Shown: positions 18,266-27,136 of the stretch, in pieces
Position numbering within the stretch: position 1 is the stretch's first letter
How the letters are laid out: each line of letters opens with the position of its first letter
Assembly (NCBI RefSeq): GCF_017303295.1
Contig: NZ_JAFKOK010000014.1
Span: 62,001 to 126,000, forward strand
From: Rhodobacter sp. NTK016B
GTDB lineage: Bacteria > Pseudomonadota > Alphaproteobacteria > Rhodobacterales > Rhodobacteraceae
Length of the DNA stretch: 64,000 nt
Direction: 5' to 3'
Notes under the pieces: generated by a model
What the model saw: only the letters and a program-made list of their open reading frames with translations
What the model was told of the DNA's origin: nothing
Databases searched by the model: none
Translations under genes and position numbers: made by a program

Positions 18266-19390
18266 ATGCGCGCAGAAACCCAGAACAGCGTCGAAGCGAT
18301 CAAGAAATCGCTGGCCCTGCTCGCACAGCGCATGGATCGCGAGACCGCCGCCCACCGGCTGGAAGAATTCGACGCGATGATCGAGGATCCAAACCTGTGG
18401 AACGATCCCGTCCGCGCGCAGAAACTGATGCGCGAGCGTCAGCAGTTGATGGACGCGATGGGCACCTATGACGCGATCAGCCGCGATCTGAACGACAATG
18501 TCGAGCTGATCGAGTTGGGCGAGATGGAAGACGACGCCGAAGTCGTGGCCGAGGCCGAACAAGCCATCAACGCGCTGAAAGAAAAAGCCGCCGCCAAGGA
18601 ACTGGAAGCGCTGCTCGACGGCGAGGCCGACGGCAATGATACCTTCCTTGAGATCAACGCCGGCGCCGGCGGGACCGAGGCCTGCGACTGGGCGTCGATG
18701 CTGCAGCGGATGTATGTCCGCTGGGCCGAGAAAGCCGGCTACAAGGTCGAACTGCAATCGGAAGAAGGCGGTGCCGAGGCCGGGATCAAATCCTGCGCCT
18801 ACAAGATCAGCGGCCCGAATGCCTATGGCTGGCTGAAATCGGAATCGGGCGTGCACCGGCTGGTGCGAATCTCGCCTTTCGGCAAGGGCACGCGCGAGAC
18901 GTCCTTTGCGTCGGTCTGGGTTTACCCGGTGGTCGACGACAATATCGATATCGAGGTCAATCCCGCCGATATCCGCATCGACACCTACCGCTCGTCCGGG
19001 GCCGGTGGTCAGCACGTCAACACCACCGACTCGGCGGTGCGGATCACCCACCACCCGACCGGGATCGTGGTCACGTCGTCGGAAAAGTCCCAGCACCAGA
19101 ACCGCGATATCGCCATGAAAGCGCTGAAATCGCGGCTGTATCAGATGGAGCTGGACAAGCGGAACGCGGCGATCAACGAGGCGCATGAAAATAAGGGCAG
19201 CGCGGGCTGGGGCAACCAGATCCGCAGCTACGTCCTGCAGCCCTATCAGATGGTCAAAGACCTGCGCACGCAGCACGAAACCTCGGATACGCAGGGCGTT
19301 CTGGACGGGGATCTGGACGGATTCATGGCTGCCACGCTGGCCATGCAGGTCTCGGGTAAAAGCCGCGCCGACGCCCAGGGCGAAGAATAA
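18266..19390 (+). CDS. prfB: Peptide chain release factor 2
   Basis: This 374-residue class I release factor ends translation at UGA and UAA. The peptidyl-tRNA hydrolysis motif GGQ is in SSGAGGQHVNTTDSAVR (about residues 250-252) and the stop-codon tripeptide SPF is in VRISPFGKG. The frame is uninterrupted from the N terminus (MRAETQNSVEAIKKSL), so the programmed +1 frameshift known in many bacteria is absent. The gene is single and of full length. Confidence 0.96.
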   Translation: MRAETQNSVEAIKKSLALLAQRMDRETAAHRLEEFDAMIEDPNLWNDPVRAQKLMRERQQLMDAMGTYDAISRDLNDNVELIELGEMEDDAEVVAEAEQAINALKEKAAAKELEALLDGEADGNDTFLEINAGAGGTEACDWASMLQRMYVRWAEKAGYKVELQSEEGGAEAGIKSCAYKISGPNAYGWLKSESGVHRLVRISPFGKGTRETSFASVWVYPVVDDNIDIEVNPADIRIDTYRSSGAGGQHVNTTDSAVRITHHPTGIVVTSSEKSQHQNRDIAMKALKSRLYQMELDKRNAAINEAHENKGSAGWGNQIRSYVLQPYQMVKDLRTQHETSDTQGVLDGDLDGFMAATLAMQVSGKSRADAQGEE

Positions 19391-19467
19391 CCGAGGGCGC
19401 CCCCCTCTCCCTCAGGCCGGGCGCCCGGGCTTGTTACCACGGGCACCGGGCCGATCAGGGGTAAGTG

Positions 19468-19629
19468 TTACAGCTTGATGCCCGGCAGGTAAGCGCCAAG
19501 ACGGCTGAAATCCTTGGCGGGCTGAGCCTTGCGGCGGGTCTTCACGGCCATCGACGCCTCGATACGCGAGATCGCCATCAGGTCGTCGTAGATATCGAGA
19601 GCGGGACGGTTCGTCTGGGTGCGGTTCAT
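19468..19629 (-). CDS. Small conserved-looking protein, 53 residues, unknown function
   Basis: The 53-residue product MNRTQTNRPALDIYDDLMAI and onward is basic at the C-terminal half (KTRRKAQPAKDF). A GGAGA site lies 7 bp before the ATG at 19629. A longer in-frame start at 19698 lacks a ribosome site. The composition (ALDIYDDLMAISRIEASM, then a Lys/Arg-rich stretch) looks like a real small protein rather than a shadow of another gene, since nothing lies on the other strand. I recognise no domain and infer no function. It is convergent with prfB. Confidence 0.6.
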   Translation of the reverse strand: MNRTQTNRPALDIYDDLMAISRIEASMAVKTRRKAQPAKDFSRLGAYLPGIKL

Positions 19630-19898
19630 GGATCGGTCTCCGGATTTCTGCGCCCTTTTGTGGGCGGTGTTACCGTAAGAACGATTGAAACCCTCCAAAG
19701 GTTCATTTTTTCCCGGACACGAATGCGAAATATTCTTTCAGTGGCTTTCGGGGGGGCCGTTCTGCCCGAAACAGCGCTACCCCTGAGGTTGCCGGGTGCC
19801 GGGTAGCGTCAACTCTGCGTGTGTTGCCCTATCCAGAACCCCTTCGGCTTGGCATGATGGGAAGAGCCTTCTCTTGACCCCGCGCTCGGAGAGTTCCC

Positions 19899-20336
19899 AT
19901 GTCCCGTACCCTTCCGCTTCTCGCCCTTGCCGCTGCCGTGACGATGACCAGCCCGGGCACCGCTTTCGCCAATGGCCCCGGCTTCGCGATCAATGATCCG
20001 ACCCGCTGTTTCGACCTGTATTGCGGCAGGCCCTGCCCTGCTGGTCGCAATTGCGGCGACATCCGTCCGCCCCGGCATCCCGTGCGCCCGGTGCATCCGT
20101 GGTGGCCCGGTTTCCGCCCGCCCGTCGGTCATCCGCCCGCCGAATACGCCGATCCCCTGCCTGCCCATTGCGCCATGACCTACCGGCAGGGCGACGGCCA
20201 CCGCGATGGCTACTGGGCCGATTGCCTGCGCGATGCGGGCTTCCGCAATCTGCCGGGGCGCTGCCGCTACACCACCACGGCGGGCGACGCGCTTTACAAC
20301 GCGCAATGTCTGCGGACGGCCGGTTACCGCTACTGA
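19899..20336 (+). CDS. Secreted Cys/Pro/His-rich small protein, unknown function
   Basis: The 145-residue protein starts with a signal peptide (MSRTLPLLALAAAVTMTSPG, cleavage probably after AFA at about residue 24). The mature part has eight Cys residues: four in RCFDLYCGRPCPAGRNCGD and four spread in the C-terminal half (HCAM, ADCLRD, GRCRY, AQCLRT), suggesting up to four disulphides. The middle is Pro/His-rich (RPPRHPVRPVHPWWPGFRPP). I do not recognise the family. It is preceded by GGAGAG and stands alone. Confidence 0.7.
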   Translation: MSRTLPLLALAAAVTMTSPGTAFANGPGFAINDPTRCFDLYCGRPCPAGRNCGDIRPPRHPVRPVHPWWPGFRPPVGHPPAEYADPLPAHCAMTYRQGDGHRDGYWADCLRDAGFRNLPGRCRYTTTAGDALYNAQCLRTAGYRY

Positions 20337-20425
20337 ACGCGGGCATGCGCGTTCGGCGCGATTGATCCGGTCTTGCAAGCTAGGTAGCCTTCCCTTGCGC
20401 GAACGAGCATTGGGAGGCGACCACC

Positions 20426-21223
20426 TTGACCGAGATCCAACCCGACCCGCCGCCGGGGCTGGCGTCACAGCCATCCCCCATACCCGAGCCTCAATCCCTC
20501 GCGCCCGCAGATTTGAGACAGGTTCTGGCGCTTGGCTGGCGCGACTTCACGCGCGCGCCGCTCTACGGCCTCGTCTTCAGCGCGGTCTATGTGCTGGGCG
20601 GGCTGATCATGTATGCGATTTTCTCGGCTGCCGCTGCCGAATACTGGTTCATCCCGATTGCCGTGGGGTTCCCGATCCTCGCCCCCTTCGCCGCGACCGG
20701 CCTGTACGAGGTCAGCCGCCGGTTGGAGACGGGCGAGCCGCTGAGCCTGCGCTCGGTCTTTGCCATCGTCTTCGCGCAGAAGGACCGGCAGGTGCCGTCG
20801 ATGGCGATGTTCATCCTGCTGGTCTTCATGTTCTGGGTGTTCATCGCCCACACCATCTTCGCGCTGTTCTTCGGGCTGACGCCGATCACCGGCTCGACCC
20901 TGTCGATGCTGCTCAGCGCCAATGGGTTGATGATGCTCTTGGTCGGATCGGTCATCGGCGGCGTGATGGCGGCGATGTTCTACGCGCTGACGGTGGTCAG
21001 CCTGCCGCTGCTTCTGGACCGCGAGGTCGATTTCATCACCGCCATGATCACCAGCTTTGGCTGCGTGACGCGCAATCCGGCGGCGATGATCGGCTGGGCC
21101 GCGCTGATCGCCGTGGCGTTGTTTGTCGGCATGGTGCCGCTGTTTCTGGGCCTTTTCGTCGTCCTGCCGGTTTTCGGCCACGCGACATGGCACCTGTATC
21201 GGCGCCTTCTGCCCCCAAGCTGA
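20426..21223 (+). CDS. DUF2189 family membrane protein
   Basis: This 265-residue protein matches DUF2189, integral inner-membrane proteins of unknown function. After a Pro-rich cytoplasmic N terminus come ALGWRDFTRAPLYGLVFSAVY (the family's entry motif, about residues 35-55) and five to six hydrophobic helices. The start is TTG at 20426, supported by a GGGAGG site 8 bp upstream; no ATG occurs before residue 50. It is convergent with the bactofilin gene and separated by a strong hairpin. Confidence 0.85.
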   Translation: MTEIQPDPPPGLASQPSPIPEPQSLAPADLRQVLALGWRDFTRAPLYGLVFSAVYVLGGLIMYAIFSAAAAEYWFIPIAVGFPILAPFAATGLYEVSRRLETGEPLSLRSVFAIVFAQKDRQVPSMAMFILLVFMFWVFIAHTIFALFFGLTPITGSTLSMLLSANGLMMLLVGSVIGGVMAAMFYALTVVSLPLLLDREVDFITAMITSFGCVTRNPAAMIGWAALIAVALFVGMVPLFLGLFVVLPVFGHATWHLYRRLLPPS

Positions 21224-21242
21224 CGCGCTGAGGCCAGAAACG

Positions 21243-21270
21243 AAAAACGGGGGGCCTCTGTGGCCCCCCG
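21243..21270 (-). terminator. Terminator of the bactofilin operon
   Basis: A perfect 9-bp stem CGGGGGGCC (21248-21256) and GGCCCCCCG (21262-21270) is followed, on the minus strand, by TTTTT. It probably also halts the convergent DUF2189 transcript. Confidence 0.85.
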
Positions 21271-21298
21271 TTCAAATTCACATAACCCGTATGACGGC

Positions 21299-21952
21299 TT
21301 ACTTGCCGCCGGCTTTGCTGTCGACAGGCGCTTTGGGCGCCGACGAAGACGCACCGGACGGGGCCGAAGCAGGGCGCGCGGCAGCGGCGGCCGGAGCCGG
21401 GCTTTGCGCCGGGCGCGGCGAGGACGAGGCCTGCGGCTGCGCATTGCCCGAGCTGGCGCTCGGCGCCGACTGCGAGGCCTGCGCCAGCGGATCGTCCTGA
21501 CGCTGAACCGATCCCTCGAAATGGGCGCCCGATTCAATGGCGATGGTCTTGTGGATGATGTCGCCTTCGACACGCGCGGTCGAGGTCAGGCGCACTTTCA
21601 GCCCGCGAACCCGACCGATGACGCGGCCGTTGATGACGATGTCGTCGGCGACGATCTCGCCGCGGATTGTGGCGCTTTCACCCACGGTGAGCAGATGCGC
21701 GCGGATATCGCCGTCGACGACACCCTCGATGACCACATCACCCGAGGTGCGCAGGTTGCCCGAGATCTGCAGATCGGCCGACAGGACCGAGGCAGCCGGC
21801 TTGCTTTTCGGAGCCCCGCCGGGCGCGGCAGAGCCGCCGAAGTCCATGTTGGGGCGCGACGCGGAAGAGGGTTGCGCGGGCGAAGACGATTCGGTCGGAC
21901 GCGCCGCTTCAGGACGAGCGGCGGTCTCGTTGATCCTGCTCTTAGAAAACAT
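21299..21952 (-). CDS. Bactofilin (polymer-forming cytoskeletal protein)
   Basis: The 217-residue protein has the central bactofilin beta-helix (about residues 55-150), with repeating units such as LQISGNLRTSGDVVIEGVVD and VGESATIRGEIVADDIVING. It is flanked by disordered Ser/Pro/Ala-rich tails, the C-terminal one about 65 residues. Bactofilins form nucleotide-free filaments at the inner membrane and recruit cell-wall enzymes. It overlaps by 11 bp the upstream M23 peptidase gene, the classical partner, so the pair probably shapes local peptidoglycan. Confidence 0.92.
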   Translation of the reverse strand: MFSKSRINETAARPEAARPTESSSPAQPSSASRPNMDFGGSAAPGGAPKSKPAASVLSADLQISGNLRTSGDVVIEGVVDGDIRAHLLTVGESATIRGEIVADDIVINGRVIGRVRGLKVRLTSTARVEGDIIHKTIAIESGAHFEGSVQRQDDPLAQASQSAPSASSGNAQPQASSSPRPAQSPAPAAAAARPASAPSGASSSAPKAPVDSKAGGK

Positions 21953-23273
21953 TCTGTGCTGCCCTTATGTAGGTCATGGGATTGATGGGATCGCCGCCGA
22001 CACGGATTTCGTAGTGCAGATGCGTCCCGGTGGAGCGGCCTGTCGAGCCCATACCACCGATACGCTCCCCGCGCGAGACTCTTTGGCCCTCGCTCACGGC
22101 GATACTACTCAAATGCGCATAACGCGTTTCGAACCCGAAGTCATGGCGGATCGTGATCATGTTGCCATAGCCGCTCTGGCGACCGGCGAACGTCACGACG
22201 CCATCCGCCGTGGCATGGATCGCGGTCCCGCGCGAGCCGCCCCAATCCTGCCCGGCATGAAGGCGACGCCCGCCATTGATCGGGTCGGTGCGGTAGCCGA
22301 AAGGCGAGGTCATCCGCGCCCCGTTGACTGGCAATGCGAAGGGCGTGCGGGCCAGCGCGATGCGATACATGTCGATTTCTTCCAGCGCGGCCAGAACCGA
22401 ATTGGCGCGCACCTCGTCGCTCGCCGGGTCCAGCGTGCCCGAGGTCGAGATCGAGATCGGCTGCAGCGAGGCCGATTGCGACTGATAACCCGCGCGCACC
22501 TGCCGCAGCAACGTCTCGCTCGACAGGCCCGCCGCGTTGAACATCCGCTCGATCGGCTGGATCGACGCTTCGACCGCCTGTTCAAGCTGGGTGAAGATGC
22601 GCGTGTTGCGGTCCTGAATCAGCCGGTATTCCAGCGCCAGATGCTGCGCTTCGCGCGTGGCGCCCTCGGCCATGCCGCGGATCATTTCGCGCTCGGCGGC
22701 GGTGCGGTCCAAGGCGGTCAGCACGAAGTCCAGCGTCTGCTGAACCTCACCCAGATTCTCGTTCGCATCGGCAAGCTGGGCATTGGCGTCGAGCGCTTCC
22801 AGTTCGGCCACCCGCGTCAGCGCGTCGTCGCGTTCATCGAGCGCCGTGCTCAGCGTCGCCTGCAGCGCGTCGATACCGCGCGCCAGTTCCGCATTGCGCT
22901 GCTCGCCCGCCATCACCGTGGCCTGCATATGCGCCACGCGGTCCATCGCTTCGCCGAAACGGGCATGCGATTGCTGGGCTTCAGCCAGCGCGCGGTCGCG
23001 TTGCGCGGCCATGTCGTTGAGCCGGGTTTCGAAATAGGTCTGCTCGCGGCGGGTATTCTCGCGCAGGTCGTTCGAGCCGAGTATTTCGAAGAACAGGATC
23101 GAGGTCGCGACAAGGCTCCAGGCCATGTAGGCGACGGTGCCTGTCAGGATCACCGCCTGCGCCGTGGGTTTCAGCCGGACGAAACGAGTGGTCGTCTCCG
23201 AGCGGAGAAACAGACGGCGTTCAGGAAGATAGCGCTCAAGCGCGGCGTTCAGAGTATCGATCCAGGCCCCCAC
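21942..23273 (-). CDS. M23 (LytM-type) peptidoglycan endopeptidase
   Basis: A 443-residue membrane-anchored protein. One transmembrane helix lies near residues 38-60 (AVILTGTVAYMAWSLVATSI), followed by a long coiled coil (about residues 70-240, rich in Ala/Glu/Arg). The C-terminal LytM domain has the zinc ligands in RRLHAGQDWGG (about residue 358) and HLHYEIRVGG, with GYGNMITIRHDFGFETRYAHL between. Both zinc motifs look complete, so it is probably active. It overlaps the bactofilin gene and would be spatially guided by it. Confidence 0.92.
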   Translation of the reverse strand: MGAWIDTLNAALERYLPERRLFLRSETTTRFVRLKPTAQAVILTGTVAYMAWSLVATSILFFEILGSNDLRENTRREQTYFETRLNDMAAQRDRALAEAQQSHARFGEAMDRVAHMQATVMAGEQRNAELARGIDALQATLSTALDERDDALTRVAELEALDANAQLADANENLGEVQQTLDFVLTALDRTAAEREMIRGMAEGATREAQHLALEYRLIQDRNTRIFTQLEQAVEASIQPIERMFNAAGLSSETLLRQVRAGYQSQSASLQPISISTSGTLDPASDEVRANSVLAALEEIDMYRIALARTPFALPVNGARMTSPFGYRTDPINGGRRLHAGQDWGGSRGTAIHATADGVVTFAGRQSGYGNMITIRHDFGFETRYAHLSSIAVSEGQRVSRGERIGGMGSTGRSTGTHLHYEIRVGGDPINPMTYIRAAQNVF

Positions 23274-23444
23274 GGGTTCCCCTCACTTTATCCGGGCGAT
23301 TTAACGCCTCTTCGACGCGTCAACGCGAAACCTTGAACTCTGTTAATCGCCAGACCTTTGCCTAGCAACCGTTTTGCCCATGTCGAATCGCCCCCATAGG
23401 CGGGTCTTGGCGCATTCGGCAAAAAACCGCCGAGTTTGAATCAC

Positions 23445-24323
23445 TTACGCGTTTGCGTCGAAACGCTGAGTGTTCTCGCGATGTTCTTCCGTCAGCGGCC
23501 AGTAGAAATCGGGCGGGATCCCGGCCTCGGCGCGCTTTTCCTCGTTGAAGGGTGGTTTCAGCGCGCCGTGGAAATAGCGCTGCACCAGCCGGTGAAACGC
23601 GTCTTTCGGGTCCTCGTCATGACGCCCGCAGAGGAAGTGAAACCATTTCGAGCCATAGGCGACATGGCCCACTTCTTCGGCATAGATCGTCTCCAGCGCC
23701 GCGACCGCATCCTCGACCCCGGCCTTGCGAAAGAGCTCGATCATACCCGGCGTCACGTCGAGCCCGCGCGCTTCCAGCACCATCGGCACGACCGCCAACC
23801 GGCCCAGGAAATCGTCCTTGGTGTCCAGCGCCGCGCGCCACATGAACGCATGGGCGGGCAAGGCGCCGTAGGACGACCCCATGCTTTCCAGAACATCGCA
23901 GACAAGGTTGAAATGCTTGGATTCTTCCGCCGCCGACTTGACCCAGTCGTCATAGAACCCGATGGGCATCGTCACATCGGTGAAGCGCGCGATGATGTCC
24001 CAGTGCAGGTCCACGGCGTTCAGTTCGATATGCGCGACGGCGTGCAAAAGCGCGATCCGCCCGGCGGGCGAGCCCGGCCTGCGCCGGGGCATGTCGCGCG
24101 GATTCAGAAGCTCGGGCTTGTCGGGCCGCGCGGGCGTATCGGGGGGTGTGCCCTGCCCGACCGGCATCGGTTGGCCCGCCTTGCGCCCCTCGAACCATGC
24201 CTCAGCACAGCGTTTCGACAGCGCGGTTTTCGCGCGCCCGTCGGCCGTGTTCAGAACCGCCACCGCGCATTCGGCAAGGGTTGAGGGCAGTTCCGCAGGG
24301 GGTTGCGGGGGCAAGTCTGTCAT
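23445..24323 (-). CDS. DUF455 ferritin-like protein
   Basis: The 292-residue protein matches DUF455, a ferritin-like helical family. Likely di-iron ligands are seen as HIELNAVDLHWD (about residue 97), SAAEESKHFNLV, VLEARGLD and IYAEEVGHVAYG, which together give the Glu/Glu-x-x-His pattern of the four-helix fold. Function is unknown; some relatives hydroxylate tRNA or oxidise substrates. It overlaps the end of mccA by four bases and is the last gene of the leucine-degradation transcript, where a hydratase or HMG-CoA lyase gene would often be expected. Confidence 0.88.
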   Translation of the reverse strand: MTDLPPQPPAELPSTLAECAVAVLNTADGRAKTALSKRCAEAWFEGRKAGQPMPVGQGTPPDTPARPDKPELLNPRDMPRRRPGSPAGRIALLHAVAHIELNAVDLHWDIIARFTDVTMPIGFYDDWVKSAAEESKHFNLVCDVLESMGSSYGALPAHAFMWRAALDTKDDFLGRLAVVPMVLEARGLDVTPGMIELFRKAGVEDAVAALETIYAEEVGHVAYGSKWFHFLCGRHDEDPKDAFHRLVQRYFHGALKPPFNEEKRAEAGIPPDFYWPLTEEHRENTQRFDANA

Positions 24324-26248
24324 TCATCCTCCAGCGCGATCAGCGCAGCGCCGGCCTCGACCTGATCGCCCGCCTGCGCCAAAATCTCGGCCACTTTTCC
24401 GTCGCGCCCGGCACTCAACGTGTGTTCCATCTTCATGGCTTCCAGAATCGCCAGACGCGCGCCCTTTTCCACCATATCGCCCGCCGAGACAAACACCGCC
24501 TTCACCAGCCCCGGCATCGGTGCCAGGACAACGCCCGCCCCCGCGCCCGCGACTTCAGCCACGCTCAGCGGGTCGGGGATGGTGAAGTGCAGCGTGCGCG
24601 CACCGAAGACGCTGACCGAGACCGGGCCCGTACGCGCCGCCTCGGGCGCCCGCGCGCCGTCGATCCACCACGCATCCGCACGCCGCTCGGCCTGAAGCGT
24701 CTCGTCGCCAACGGCCACCTGCCAGCCCGCACCCGCCCGCGACATCCGCACCGCGTAGCGATCATCGCCCTGCACCAAGTCAAGCGCCTGCGTCAGCGGC
24801 GCCCAGAGCGTGAAGCCGGTCAACGCATCGTCGCGCGGATCAAAGGCCGCCAGAGCCGCGCTTGCCACCTGCAGGGATGTCACCGGCTCCTGTGCTGTCA
24901 GAGCGTCGATATCGCGCCCGATCAGGCCGGTATCCACGTCGCCCGCCCGGAACCCTTCATGCCGCGTCAACGCGCCGAGGAATTCAAGATTGGTCACCGA
25001 TCCCGCCACCTGCGTGCCCGACAAGGCCGCGCTCAGCCGCGACAGCGCCACCGCGCGGGTCGGGCCATGTGTGATCACCTTGGCGATCATCGGATCGTAC
25101 CACGGGCTGATCGTATCGCCCTGACGCACGCCGGAATCGATGCGCGCGCCGTCGGGGAAAGCCAGCCGCGTCAGGGTTCCGGTCGCGGGCAGGAAGCCTG
25201 CGGGCACGTCCTCGGCATAAAGCCGGGCCTCAAACGCGTGGCCGGAGATGGTCAGATCCTCTTGCGCGCAAGGCAGGCTCTCGCCCGCCGCCACGCGCAA
25301 CTGCCATTCGACCAGATCGACGCCGGTGATCAGCTCTGTGACCGGATGTTCGACCTGCAGGCGGGTGTTCATCTCCATGAACCAGAAGCCGTCGGGGCGC
25401 AGGCCCTGCGAGCCATCGACGATGAACTCGACCGTCCCCGCCCCTTTATAGCCGATGGCCTCGGCCGCGCGCACCGCCGCCTGCCCCATCGCCGCGCGCA
25501 TGTCTTCCGTCATGCCGGGCGCGGGCGCTTCTTCGATCACCTTCTGGTGCCGACGCTGCAGCGAGCAATCGCGCTCGAACAGATGCACCGCTTTGGTGCC
25601 GTCACCGAAGACCTGCACCTCGATATGGCGCGGCTGCTCGATGTATTTCTCGATCAGGACCGCCGGGTTGCCGAAGGCCGTCGCGGCCTCGCCCTGCGCC
25701 GAGGCCAGCGCATCGGCGAAATCGCCCGCCCGCTCAACCAGCCGCATCCCCTTGCCGCCGCCGCCCGCCACGGCCTTGATCAGCACCGGATAGCCGATGG
25801 CGTCGGCCTGCTCTTGCAGATGCGCGGGATCCTGATCCTCGCCCATATAGCCCGGGACGATGGGTACACCCGCCTTCTCCATCAGCGCCTTGGCCGCGTC
25901 CTTGAGCCCCATCGCGCGGATCGCCTTTGCCGACGGACCGATGAACACAAGGCCCGCCGCTTCGACCGCGTCGACGAAATCGGGGTTTTCGGACAGGAAG
26001 CCATAGCCCGGATGGATCGCCTGCGCGCCAGTGGCGCGTGCGGCCTCGATGATCGCGTCGCCCCGCAGGTAGCTGTCCGCCGGACGCGGCCCGCCCAGAC
26101 ACACGGCGCTGTCGGCCATCGCAACATGCGCGGCCTGTGTATCGGCCTCGGAATAGACGGCGACGCAGCGCAGCCCCATCGATTGTGCGGTCTTGATCAC
26201 GCGGCAGGCGATCTCGCCACGATTGGCAATCAGGATCGTGTCAAACAT
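24320..26248 (-). CDS. mccA: Methylcrotonoyl-CoA carboxylase alpha (biotin) subunit
   Basis: The 642-residue protein carboxylates biotin with ATP and bicarbonate for the leucine pathway enzyme. Domains in order: N-terminal biotin carboxylase (IANRGEIACRVIKTAQSMG, then GGGGKGMRLV as the ATP-binding loop and EMNTRLQVEHPVTE), a middle linker, and the C-terminal biotinyl domain with the biotinylated Lys in LEAMKMEHTL (about residue 604). A GGAG site lies 6 bp before ATG 26248; a GTG just upstream is in frame. Location after ivd and mccB makes methylcrotonyl-CoA the substrate rather than acetyl- or propionyl-CoA. Confidence 0.92.
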   Translation of the reverse strand: MFDTILIANRGEIACRVIKTAQSMGLRCVAVYSEADTQAAHVAMADSAVCLGGPRPADSYLRGDAIIEAARATGAQAIHPGYGFLSENPDFVDAVEAAGLVFIGPSAKAIRAMGLKDAAKALMEKAGVPIVPGYMGEDQDPAHLQEQADAIGYPVLIKAVAGGGGKGMRLVERAGDFADALASAQGEAATAFGNPAVLIEKYIEQPRHIEVQVFGDGTKAVHLFERDCSLQRRHQKVIEEAPAPGMTEDMRAAMGQAAVRAAEAIGYKGAGTVEFIVDGSQGLRPDGFWFMEMNTRLQVEHPVTELITGVDLVEWQLRVAAGESLPCAQEDLTISGHAFEARLYAEDVPAGFLPATGTLTRLAFPDGARIDSGVRQGDTISPWYDPMIAKVITHGPTRAVALSRLSAALSGTQVAGSVTNLEFLGALTRHEGFRAGDVDTGLIGRDIDALTAQEPVTSLQVASAALAAFDPRDDALTGFTLWAPLTQALDLVQGDDRYAVRMSRAGAGWQVAVGDETLQAERRADAWWIDGARAPEAARTGPVSVSVFGARTLHFTIPDPLSVAEVAGAGAGVVLAPMPGLVKAVFVSAGDMVEKGARLAILEAMKMEHTLSAGRDGKVAEILAQAGDQVEAGAALIALEDE

Positions 26249-26380
26249 CACTCTCTCCGGTCAGACAGGAAAAACCGGCGCGCGAAACGCGGCCGGTTGA
26301 AGGACAGGGCAAACGCCATTCACCACCCGCGTCGGTGCGAGGGGACAGACGGCTAGGAAGGTCGGAAAATCCGCCCGCGC

Positions 26381-26887
26381 TTACGTGCAGAGATTGGCGG
26401 GCACCGGTGCTATGACCCGGTGAATGGGTCGATCGTCGAGATAGATCACCGTCAATCGCGCGCGCGGCTCGGTCACGAACCGCACCTGCGACGCCTGCCA
26501 TAGCCGCGCCCGCAGCGCCACGCGCGAACGCAGGCCCCACCAAGCTTCGGTCAGACAGGACGCGCCCAGAAACGGCGGCGAGCTCAGCCCCATCACTTGA
26601 TGCGGCAGAACCCCTTCGCCCGGGCAGGACAGTTGCACCGTGTCGCCATCCACGACCTGCACCAGCGCGCAGCCCTCGGCCTCGCGCGAAGCTCCGGCAA
26701 AGGCGGCAGCGACGGGCACGACCATGATGACCAGAAGCACCGCCGCGATATGGCGCACCAGCGAATCCTTGCGCTTCCGCTTCTTGCGGAATTCGCGTGT
26801 CATGCTGCGGCGCAGGCCGTTCAGATCCTCTTGCGACGGGCAATGTCGCATCGAGGAAAATCGGCGGGATGAGGCGGGTGCGTTCAT
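26381..26887 (-). CDS. Degenerate staphylococcal-nuclease-like protein, membrane anchored
   Basis: The 168-residue protein has a basic stretch (TREFRKKRKRKDSLVR) then one hydrophobic helix (HIAAVLLVIMVVPVAAAFAG) and a C-terminal domain opening with VQVVDGDTVQLSC, as in thermonucleases. The following catalytic region, usually R-L-x-G-x-D-x-P-E, is here QVMGLSSPPF, so the catalytic Arg and Glu are missing and nuclease activity is unlikely. Four Cys residues remain. The start is uncertain: ATGs at 26887, 26851 and 26803 are all in frame and none has a good ribosome site. It sits between mccB and mccA. Confidence 0.6.
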   Translation of the reverse strand: MNAPASSRRFSSMRHCPSQEDLNGLRRSMTREFRKKRKRKDSLVRHIAAVLLVIMVVPVAAAFAGASREAEGCALVQVVDGDTVQLSCPGEGVLPHQVMGLSSPPFLGASCLTEAWWGLRSRVALRARLWQASQVRFVTEPRARLTVIYLDDRPIHRVIAPVPANLCT

Positions 26888-27136
26888 GGTGATCAGAATC
26901 ACCAGAAATCAAGGCGGGAATGCGGCGAAAGATGCCCGTTTCCGTGCCGAAAGCCTTGTATTGTTGGGGTTTAGCGCGTCCAAGGGGGCGTTTGGCACGC
27001 GCGACAGCCATGCCCGGCAGCAAGTTGCGAAAACGCTCCCGTTCCGCCATGCGAAACGGGAAAAAGTGGTTAGCGTCCCCGCGCTCTGGTCGCCGCGCTG
27101 ATTCGTCTCTGCCGAGCCCGGACATGATCGCCCTCC

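Noticed and set aside
23080-23105. GAGTATTTCG inside the M23 gene as another copy of the dispersed element
   Set aside because: Only ten bases match, it is within a conserved coding segment, and the flanking blocks are absent.
24146-26356. A 736-residue plus-strand frame opposite mccA
   Set aside because: It is His/Arg/Asp-rich, mirrors the codon bias of mccA on the other strand and has no recognisable domain. Long antisense frames are expected in GC-rich DNA.
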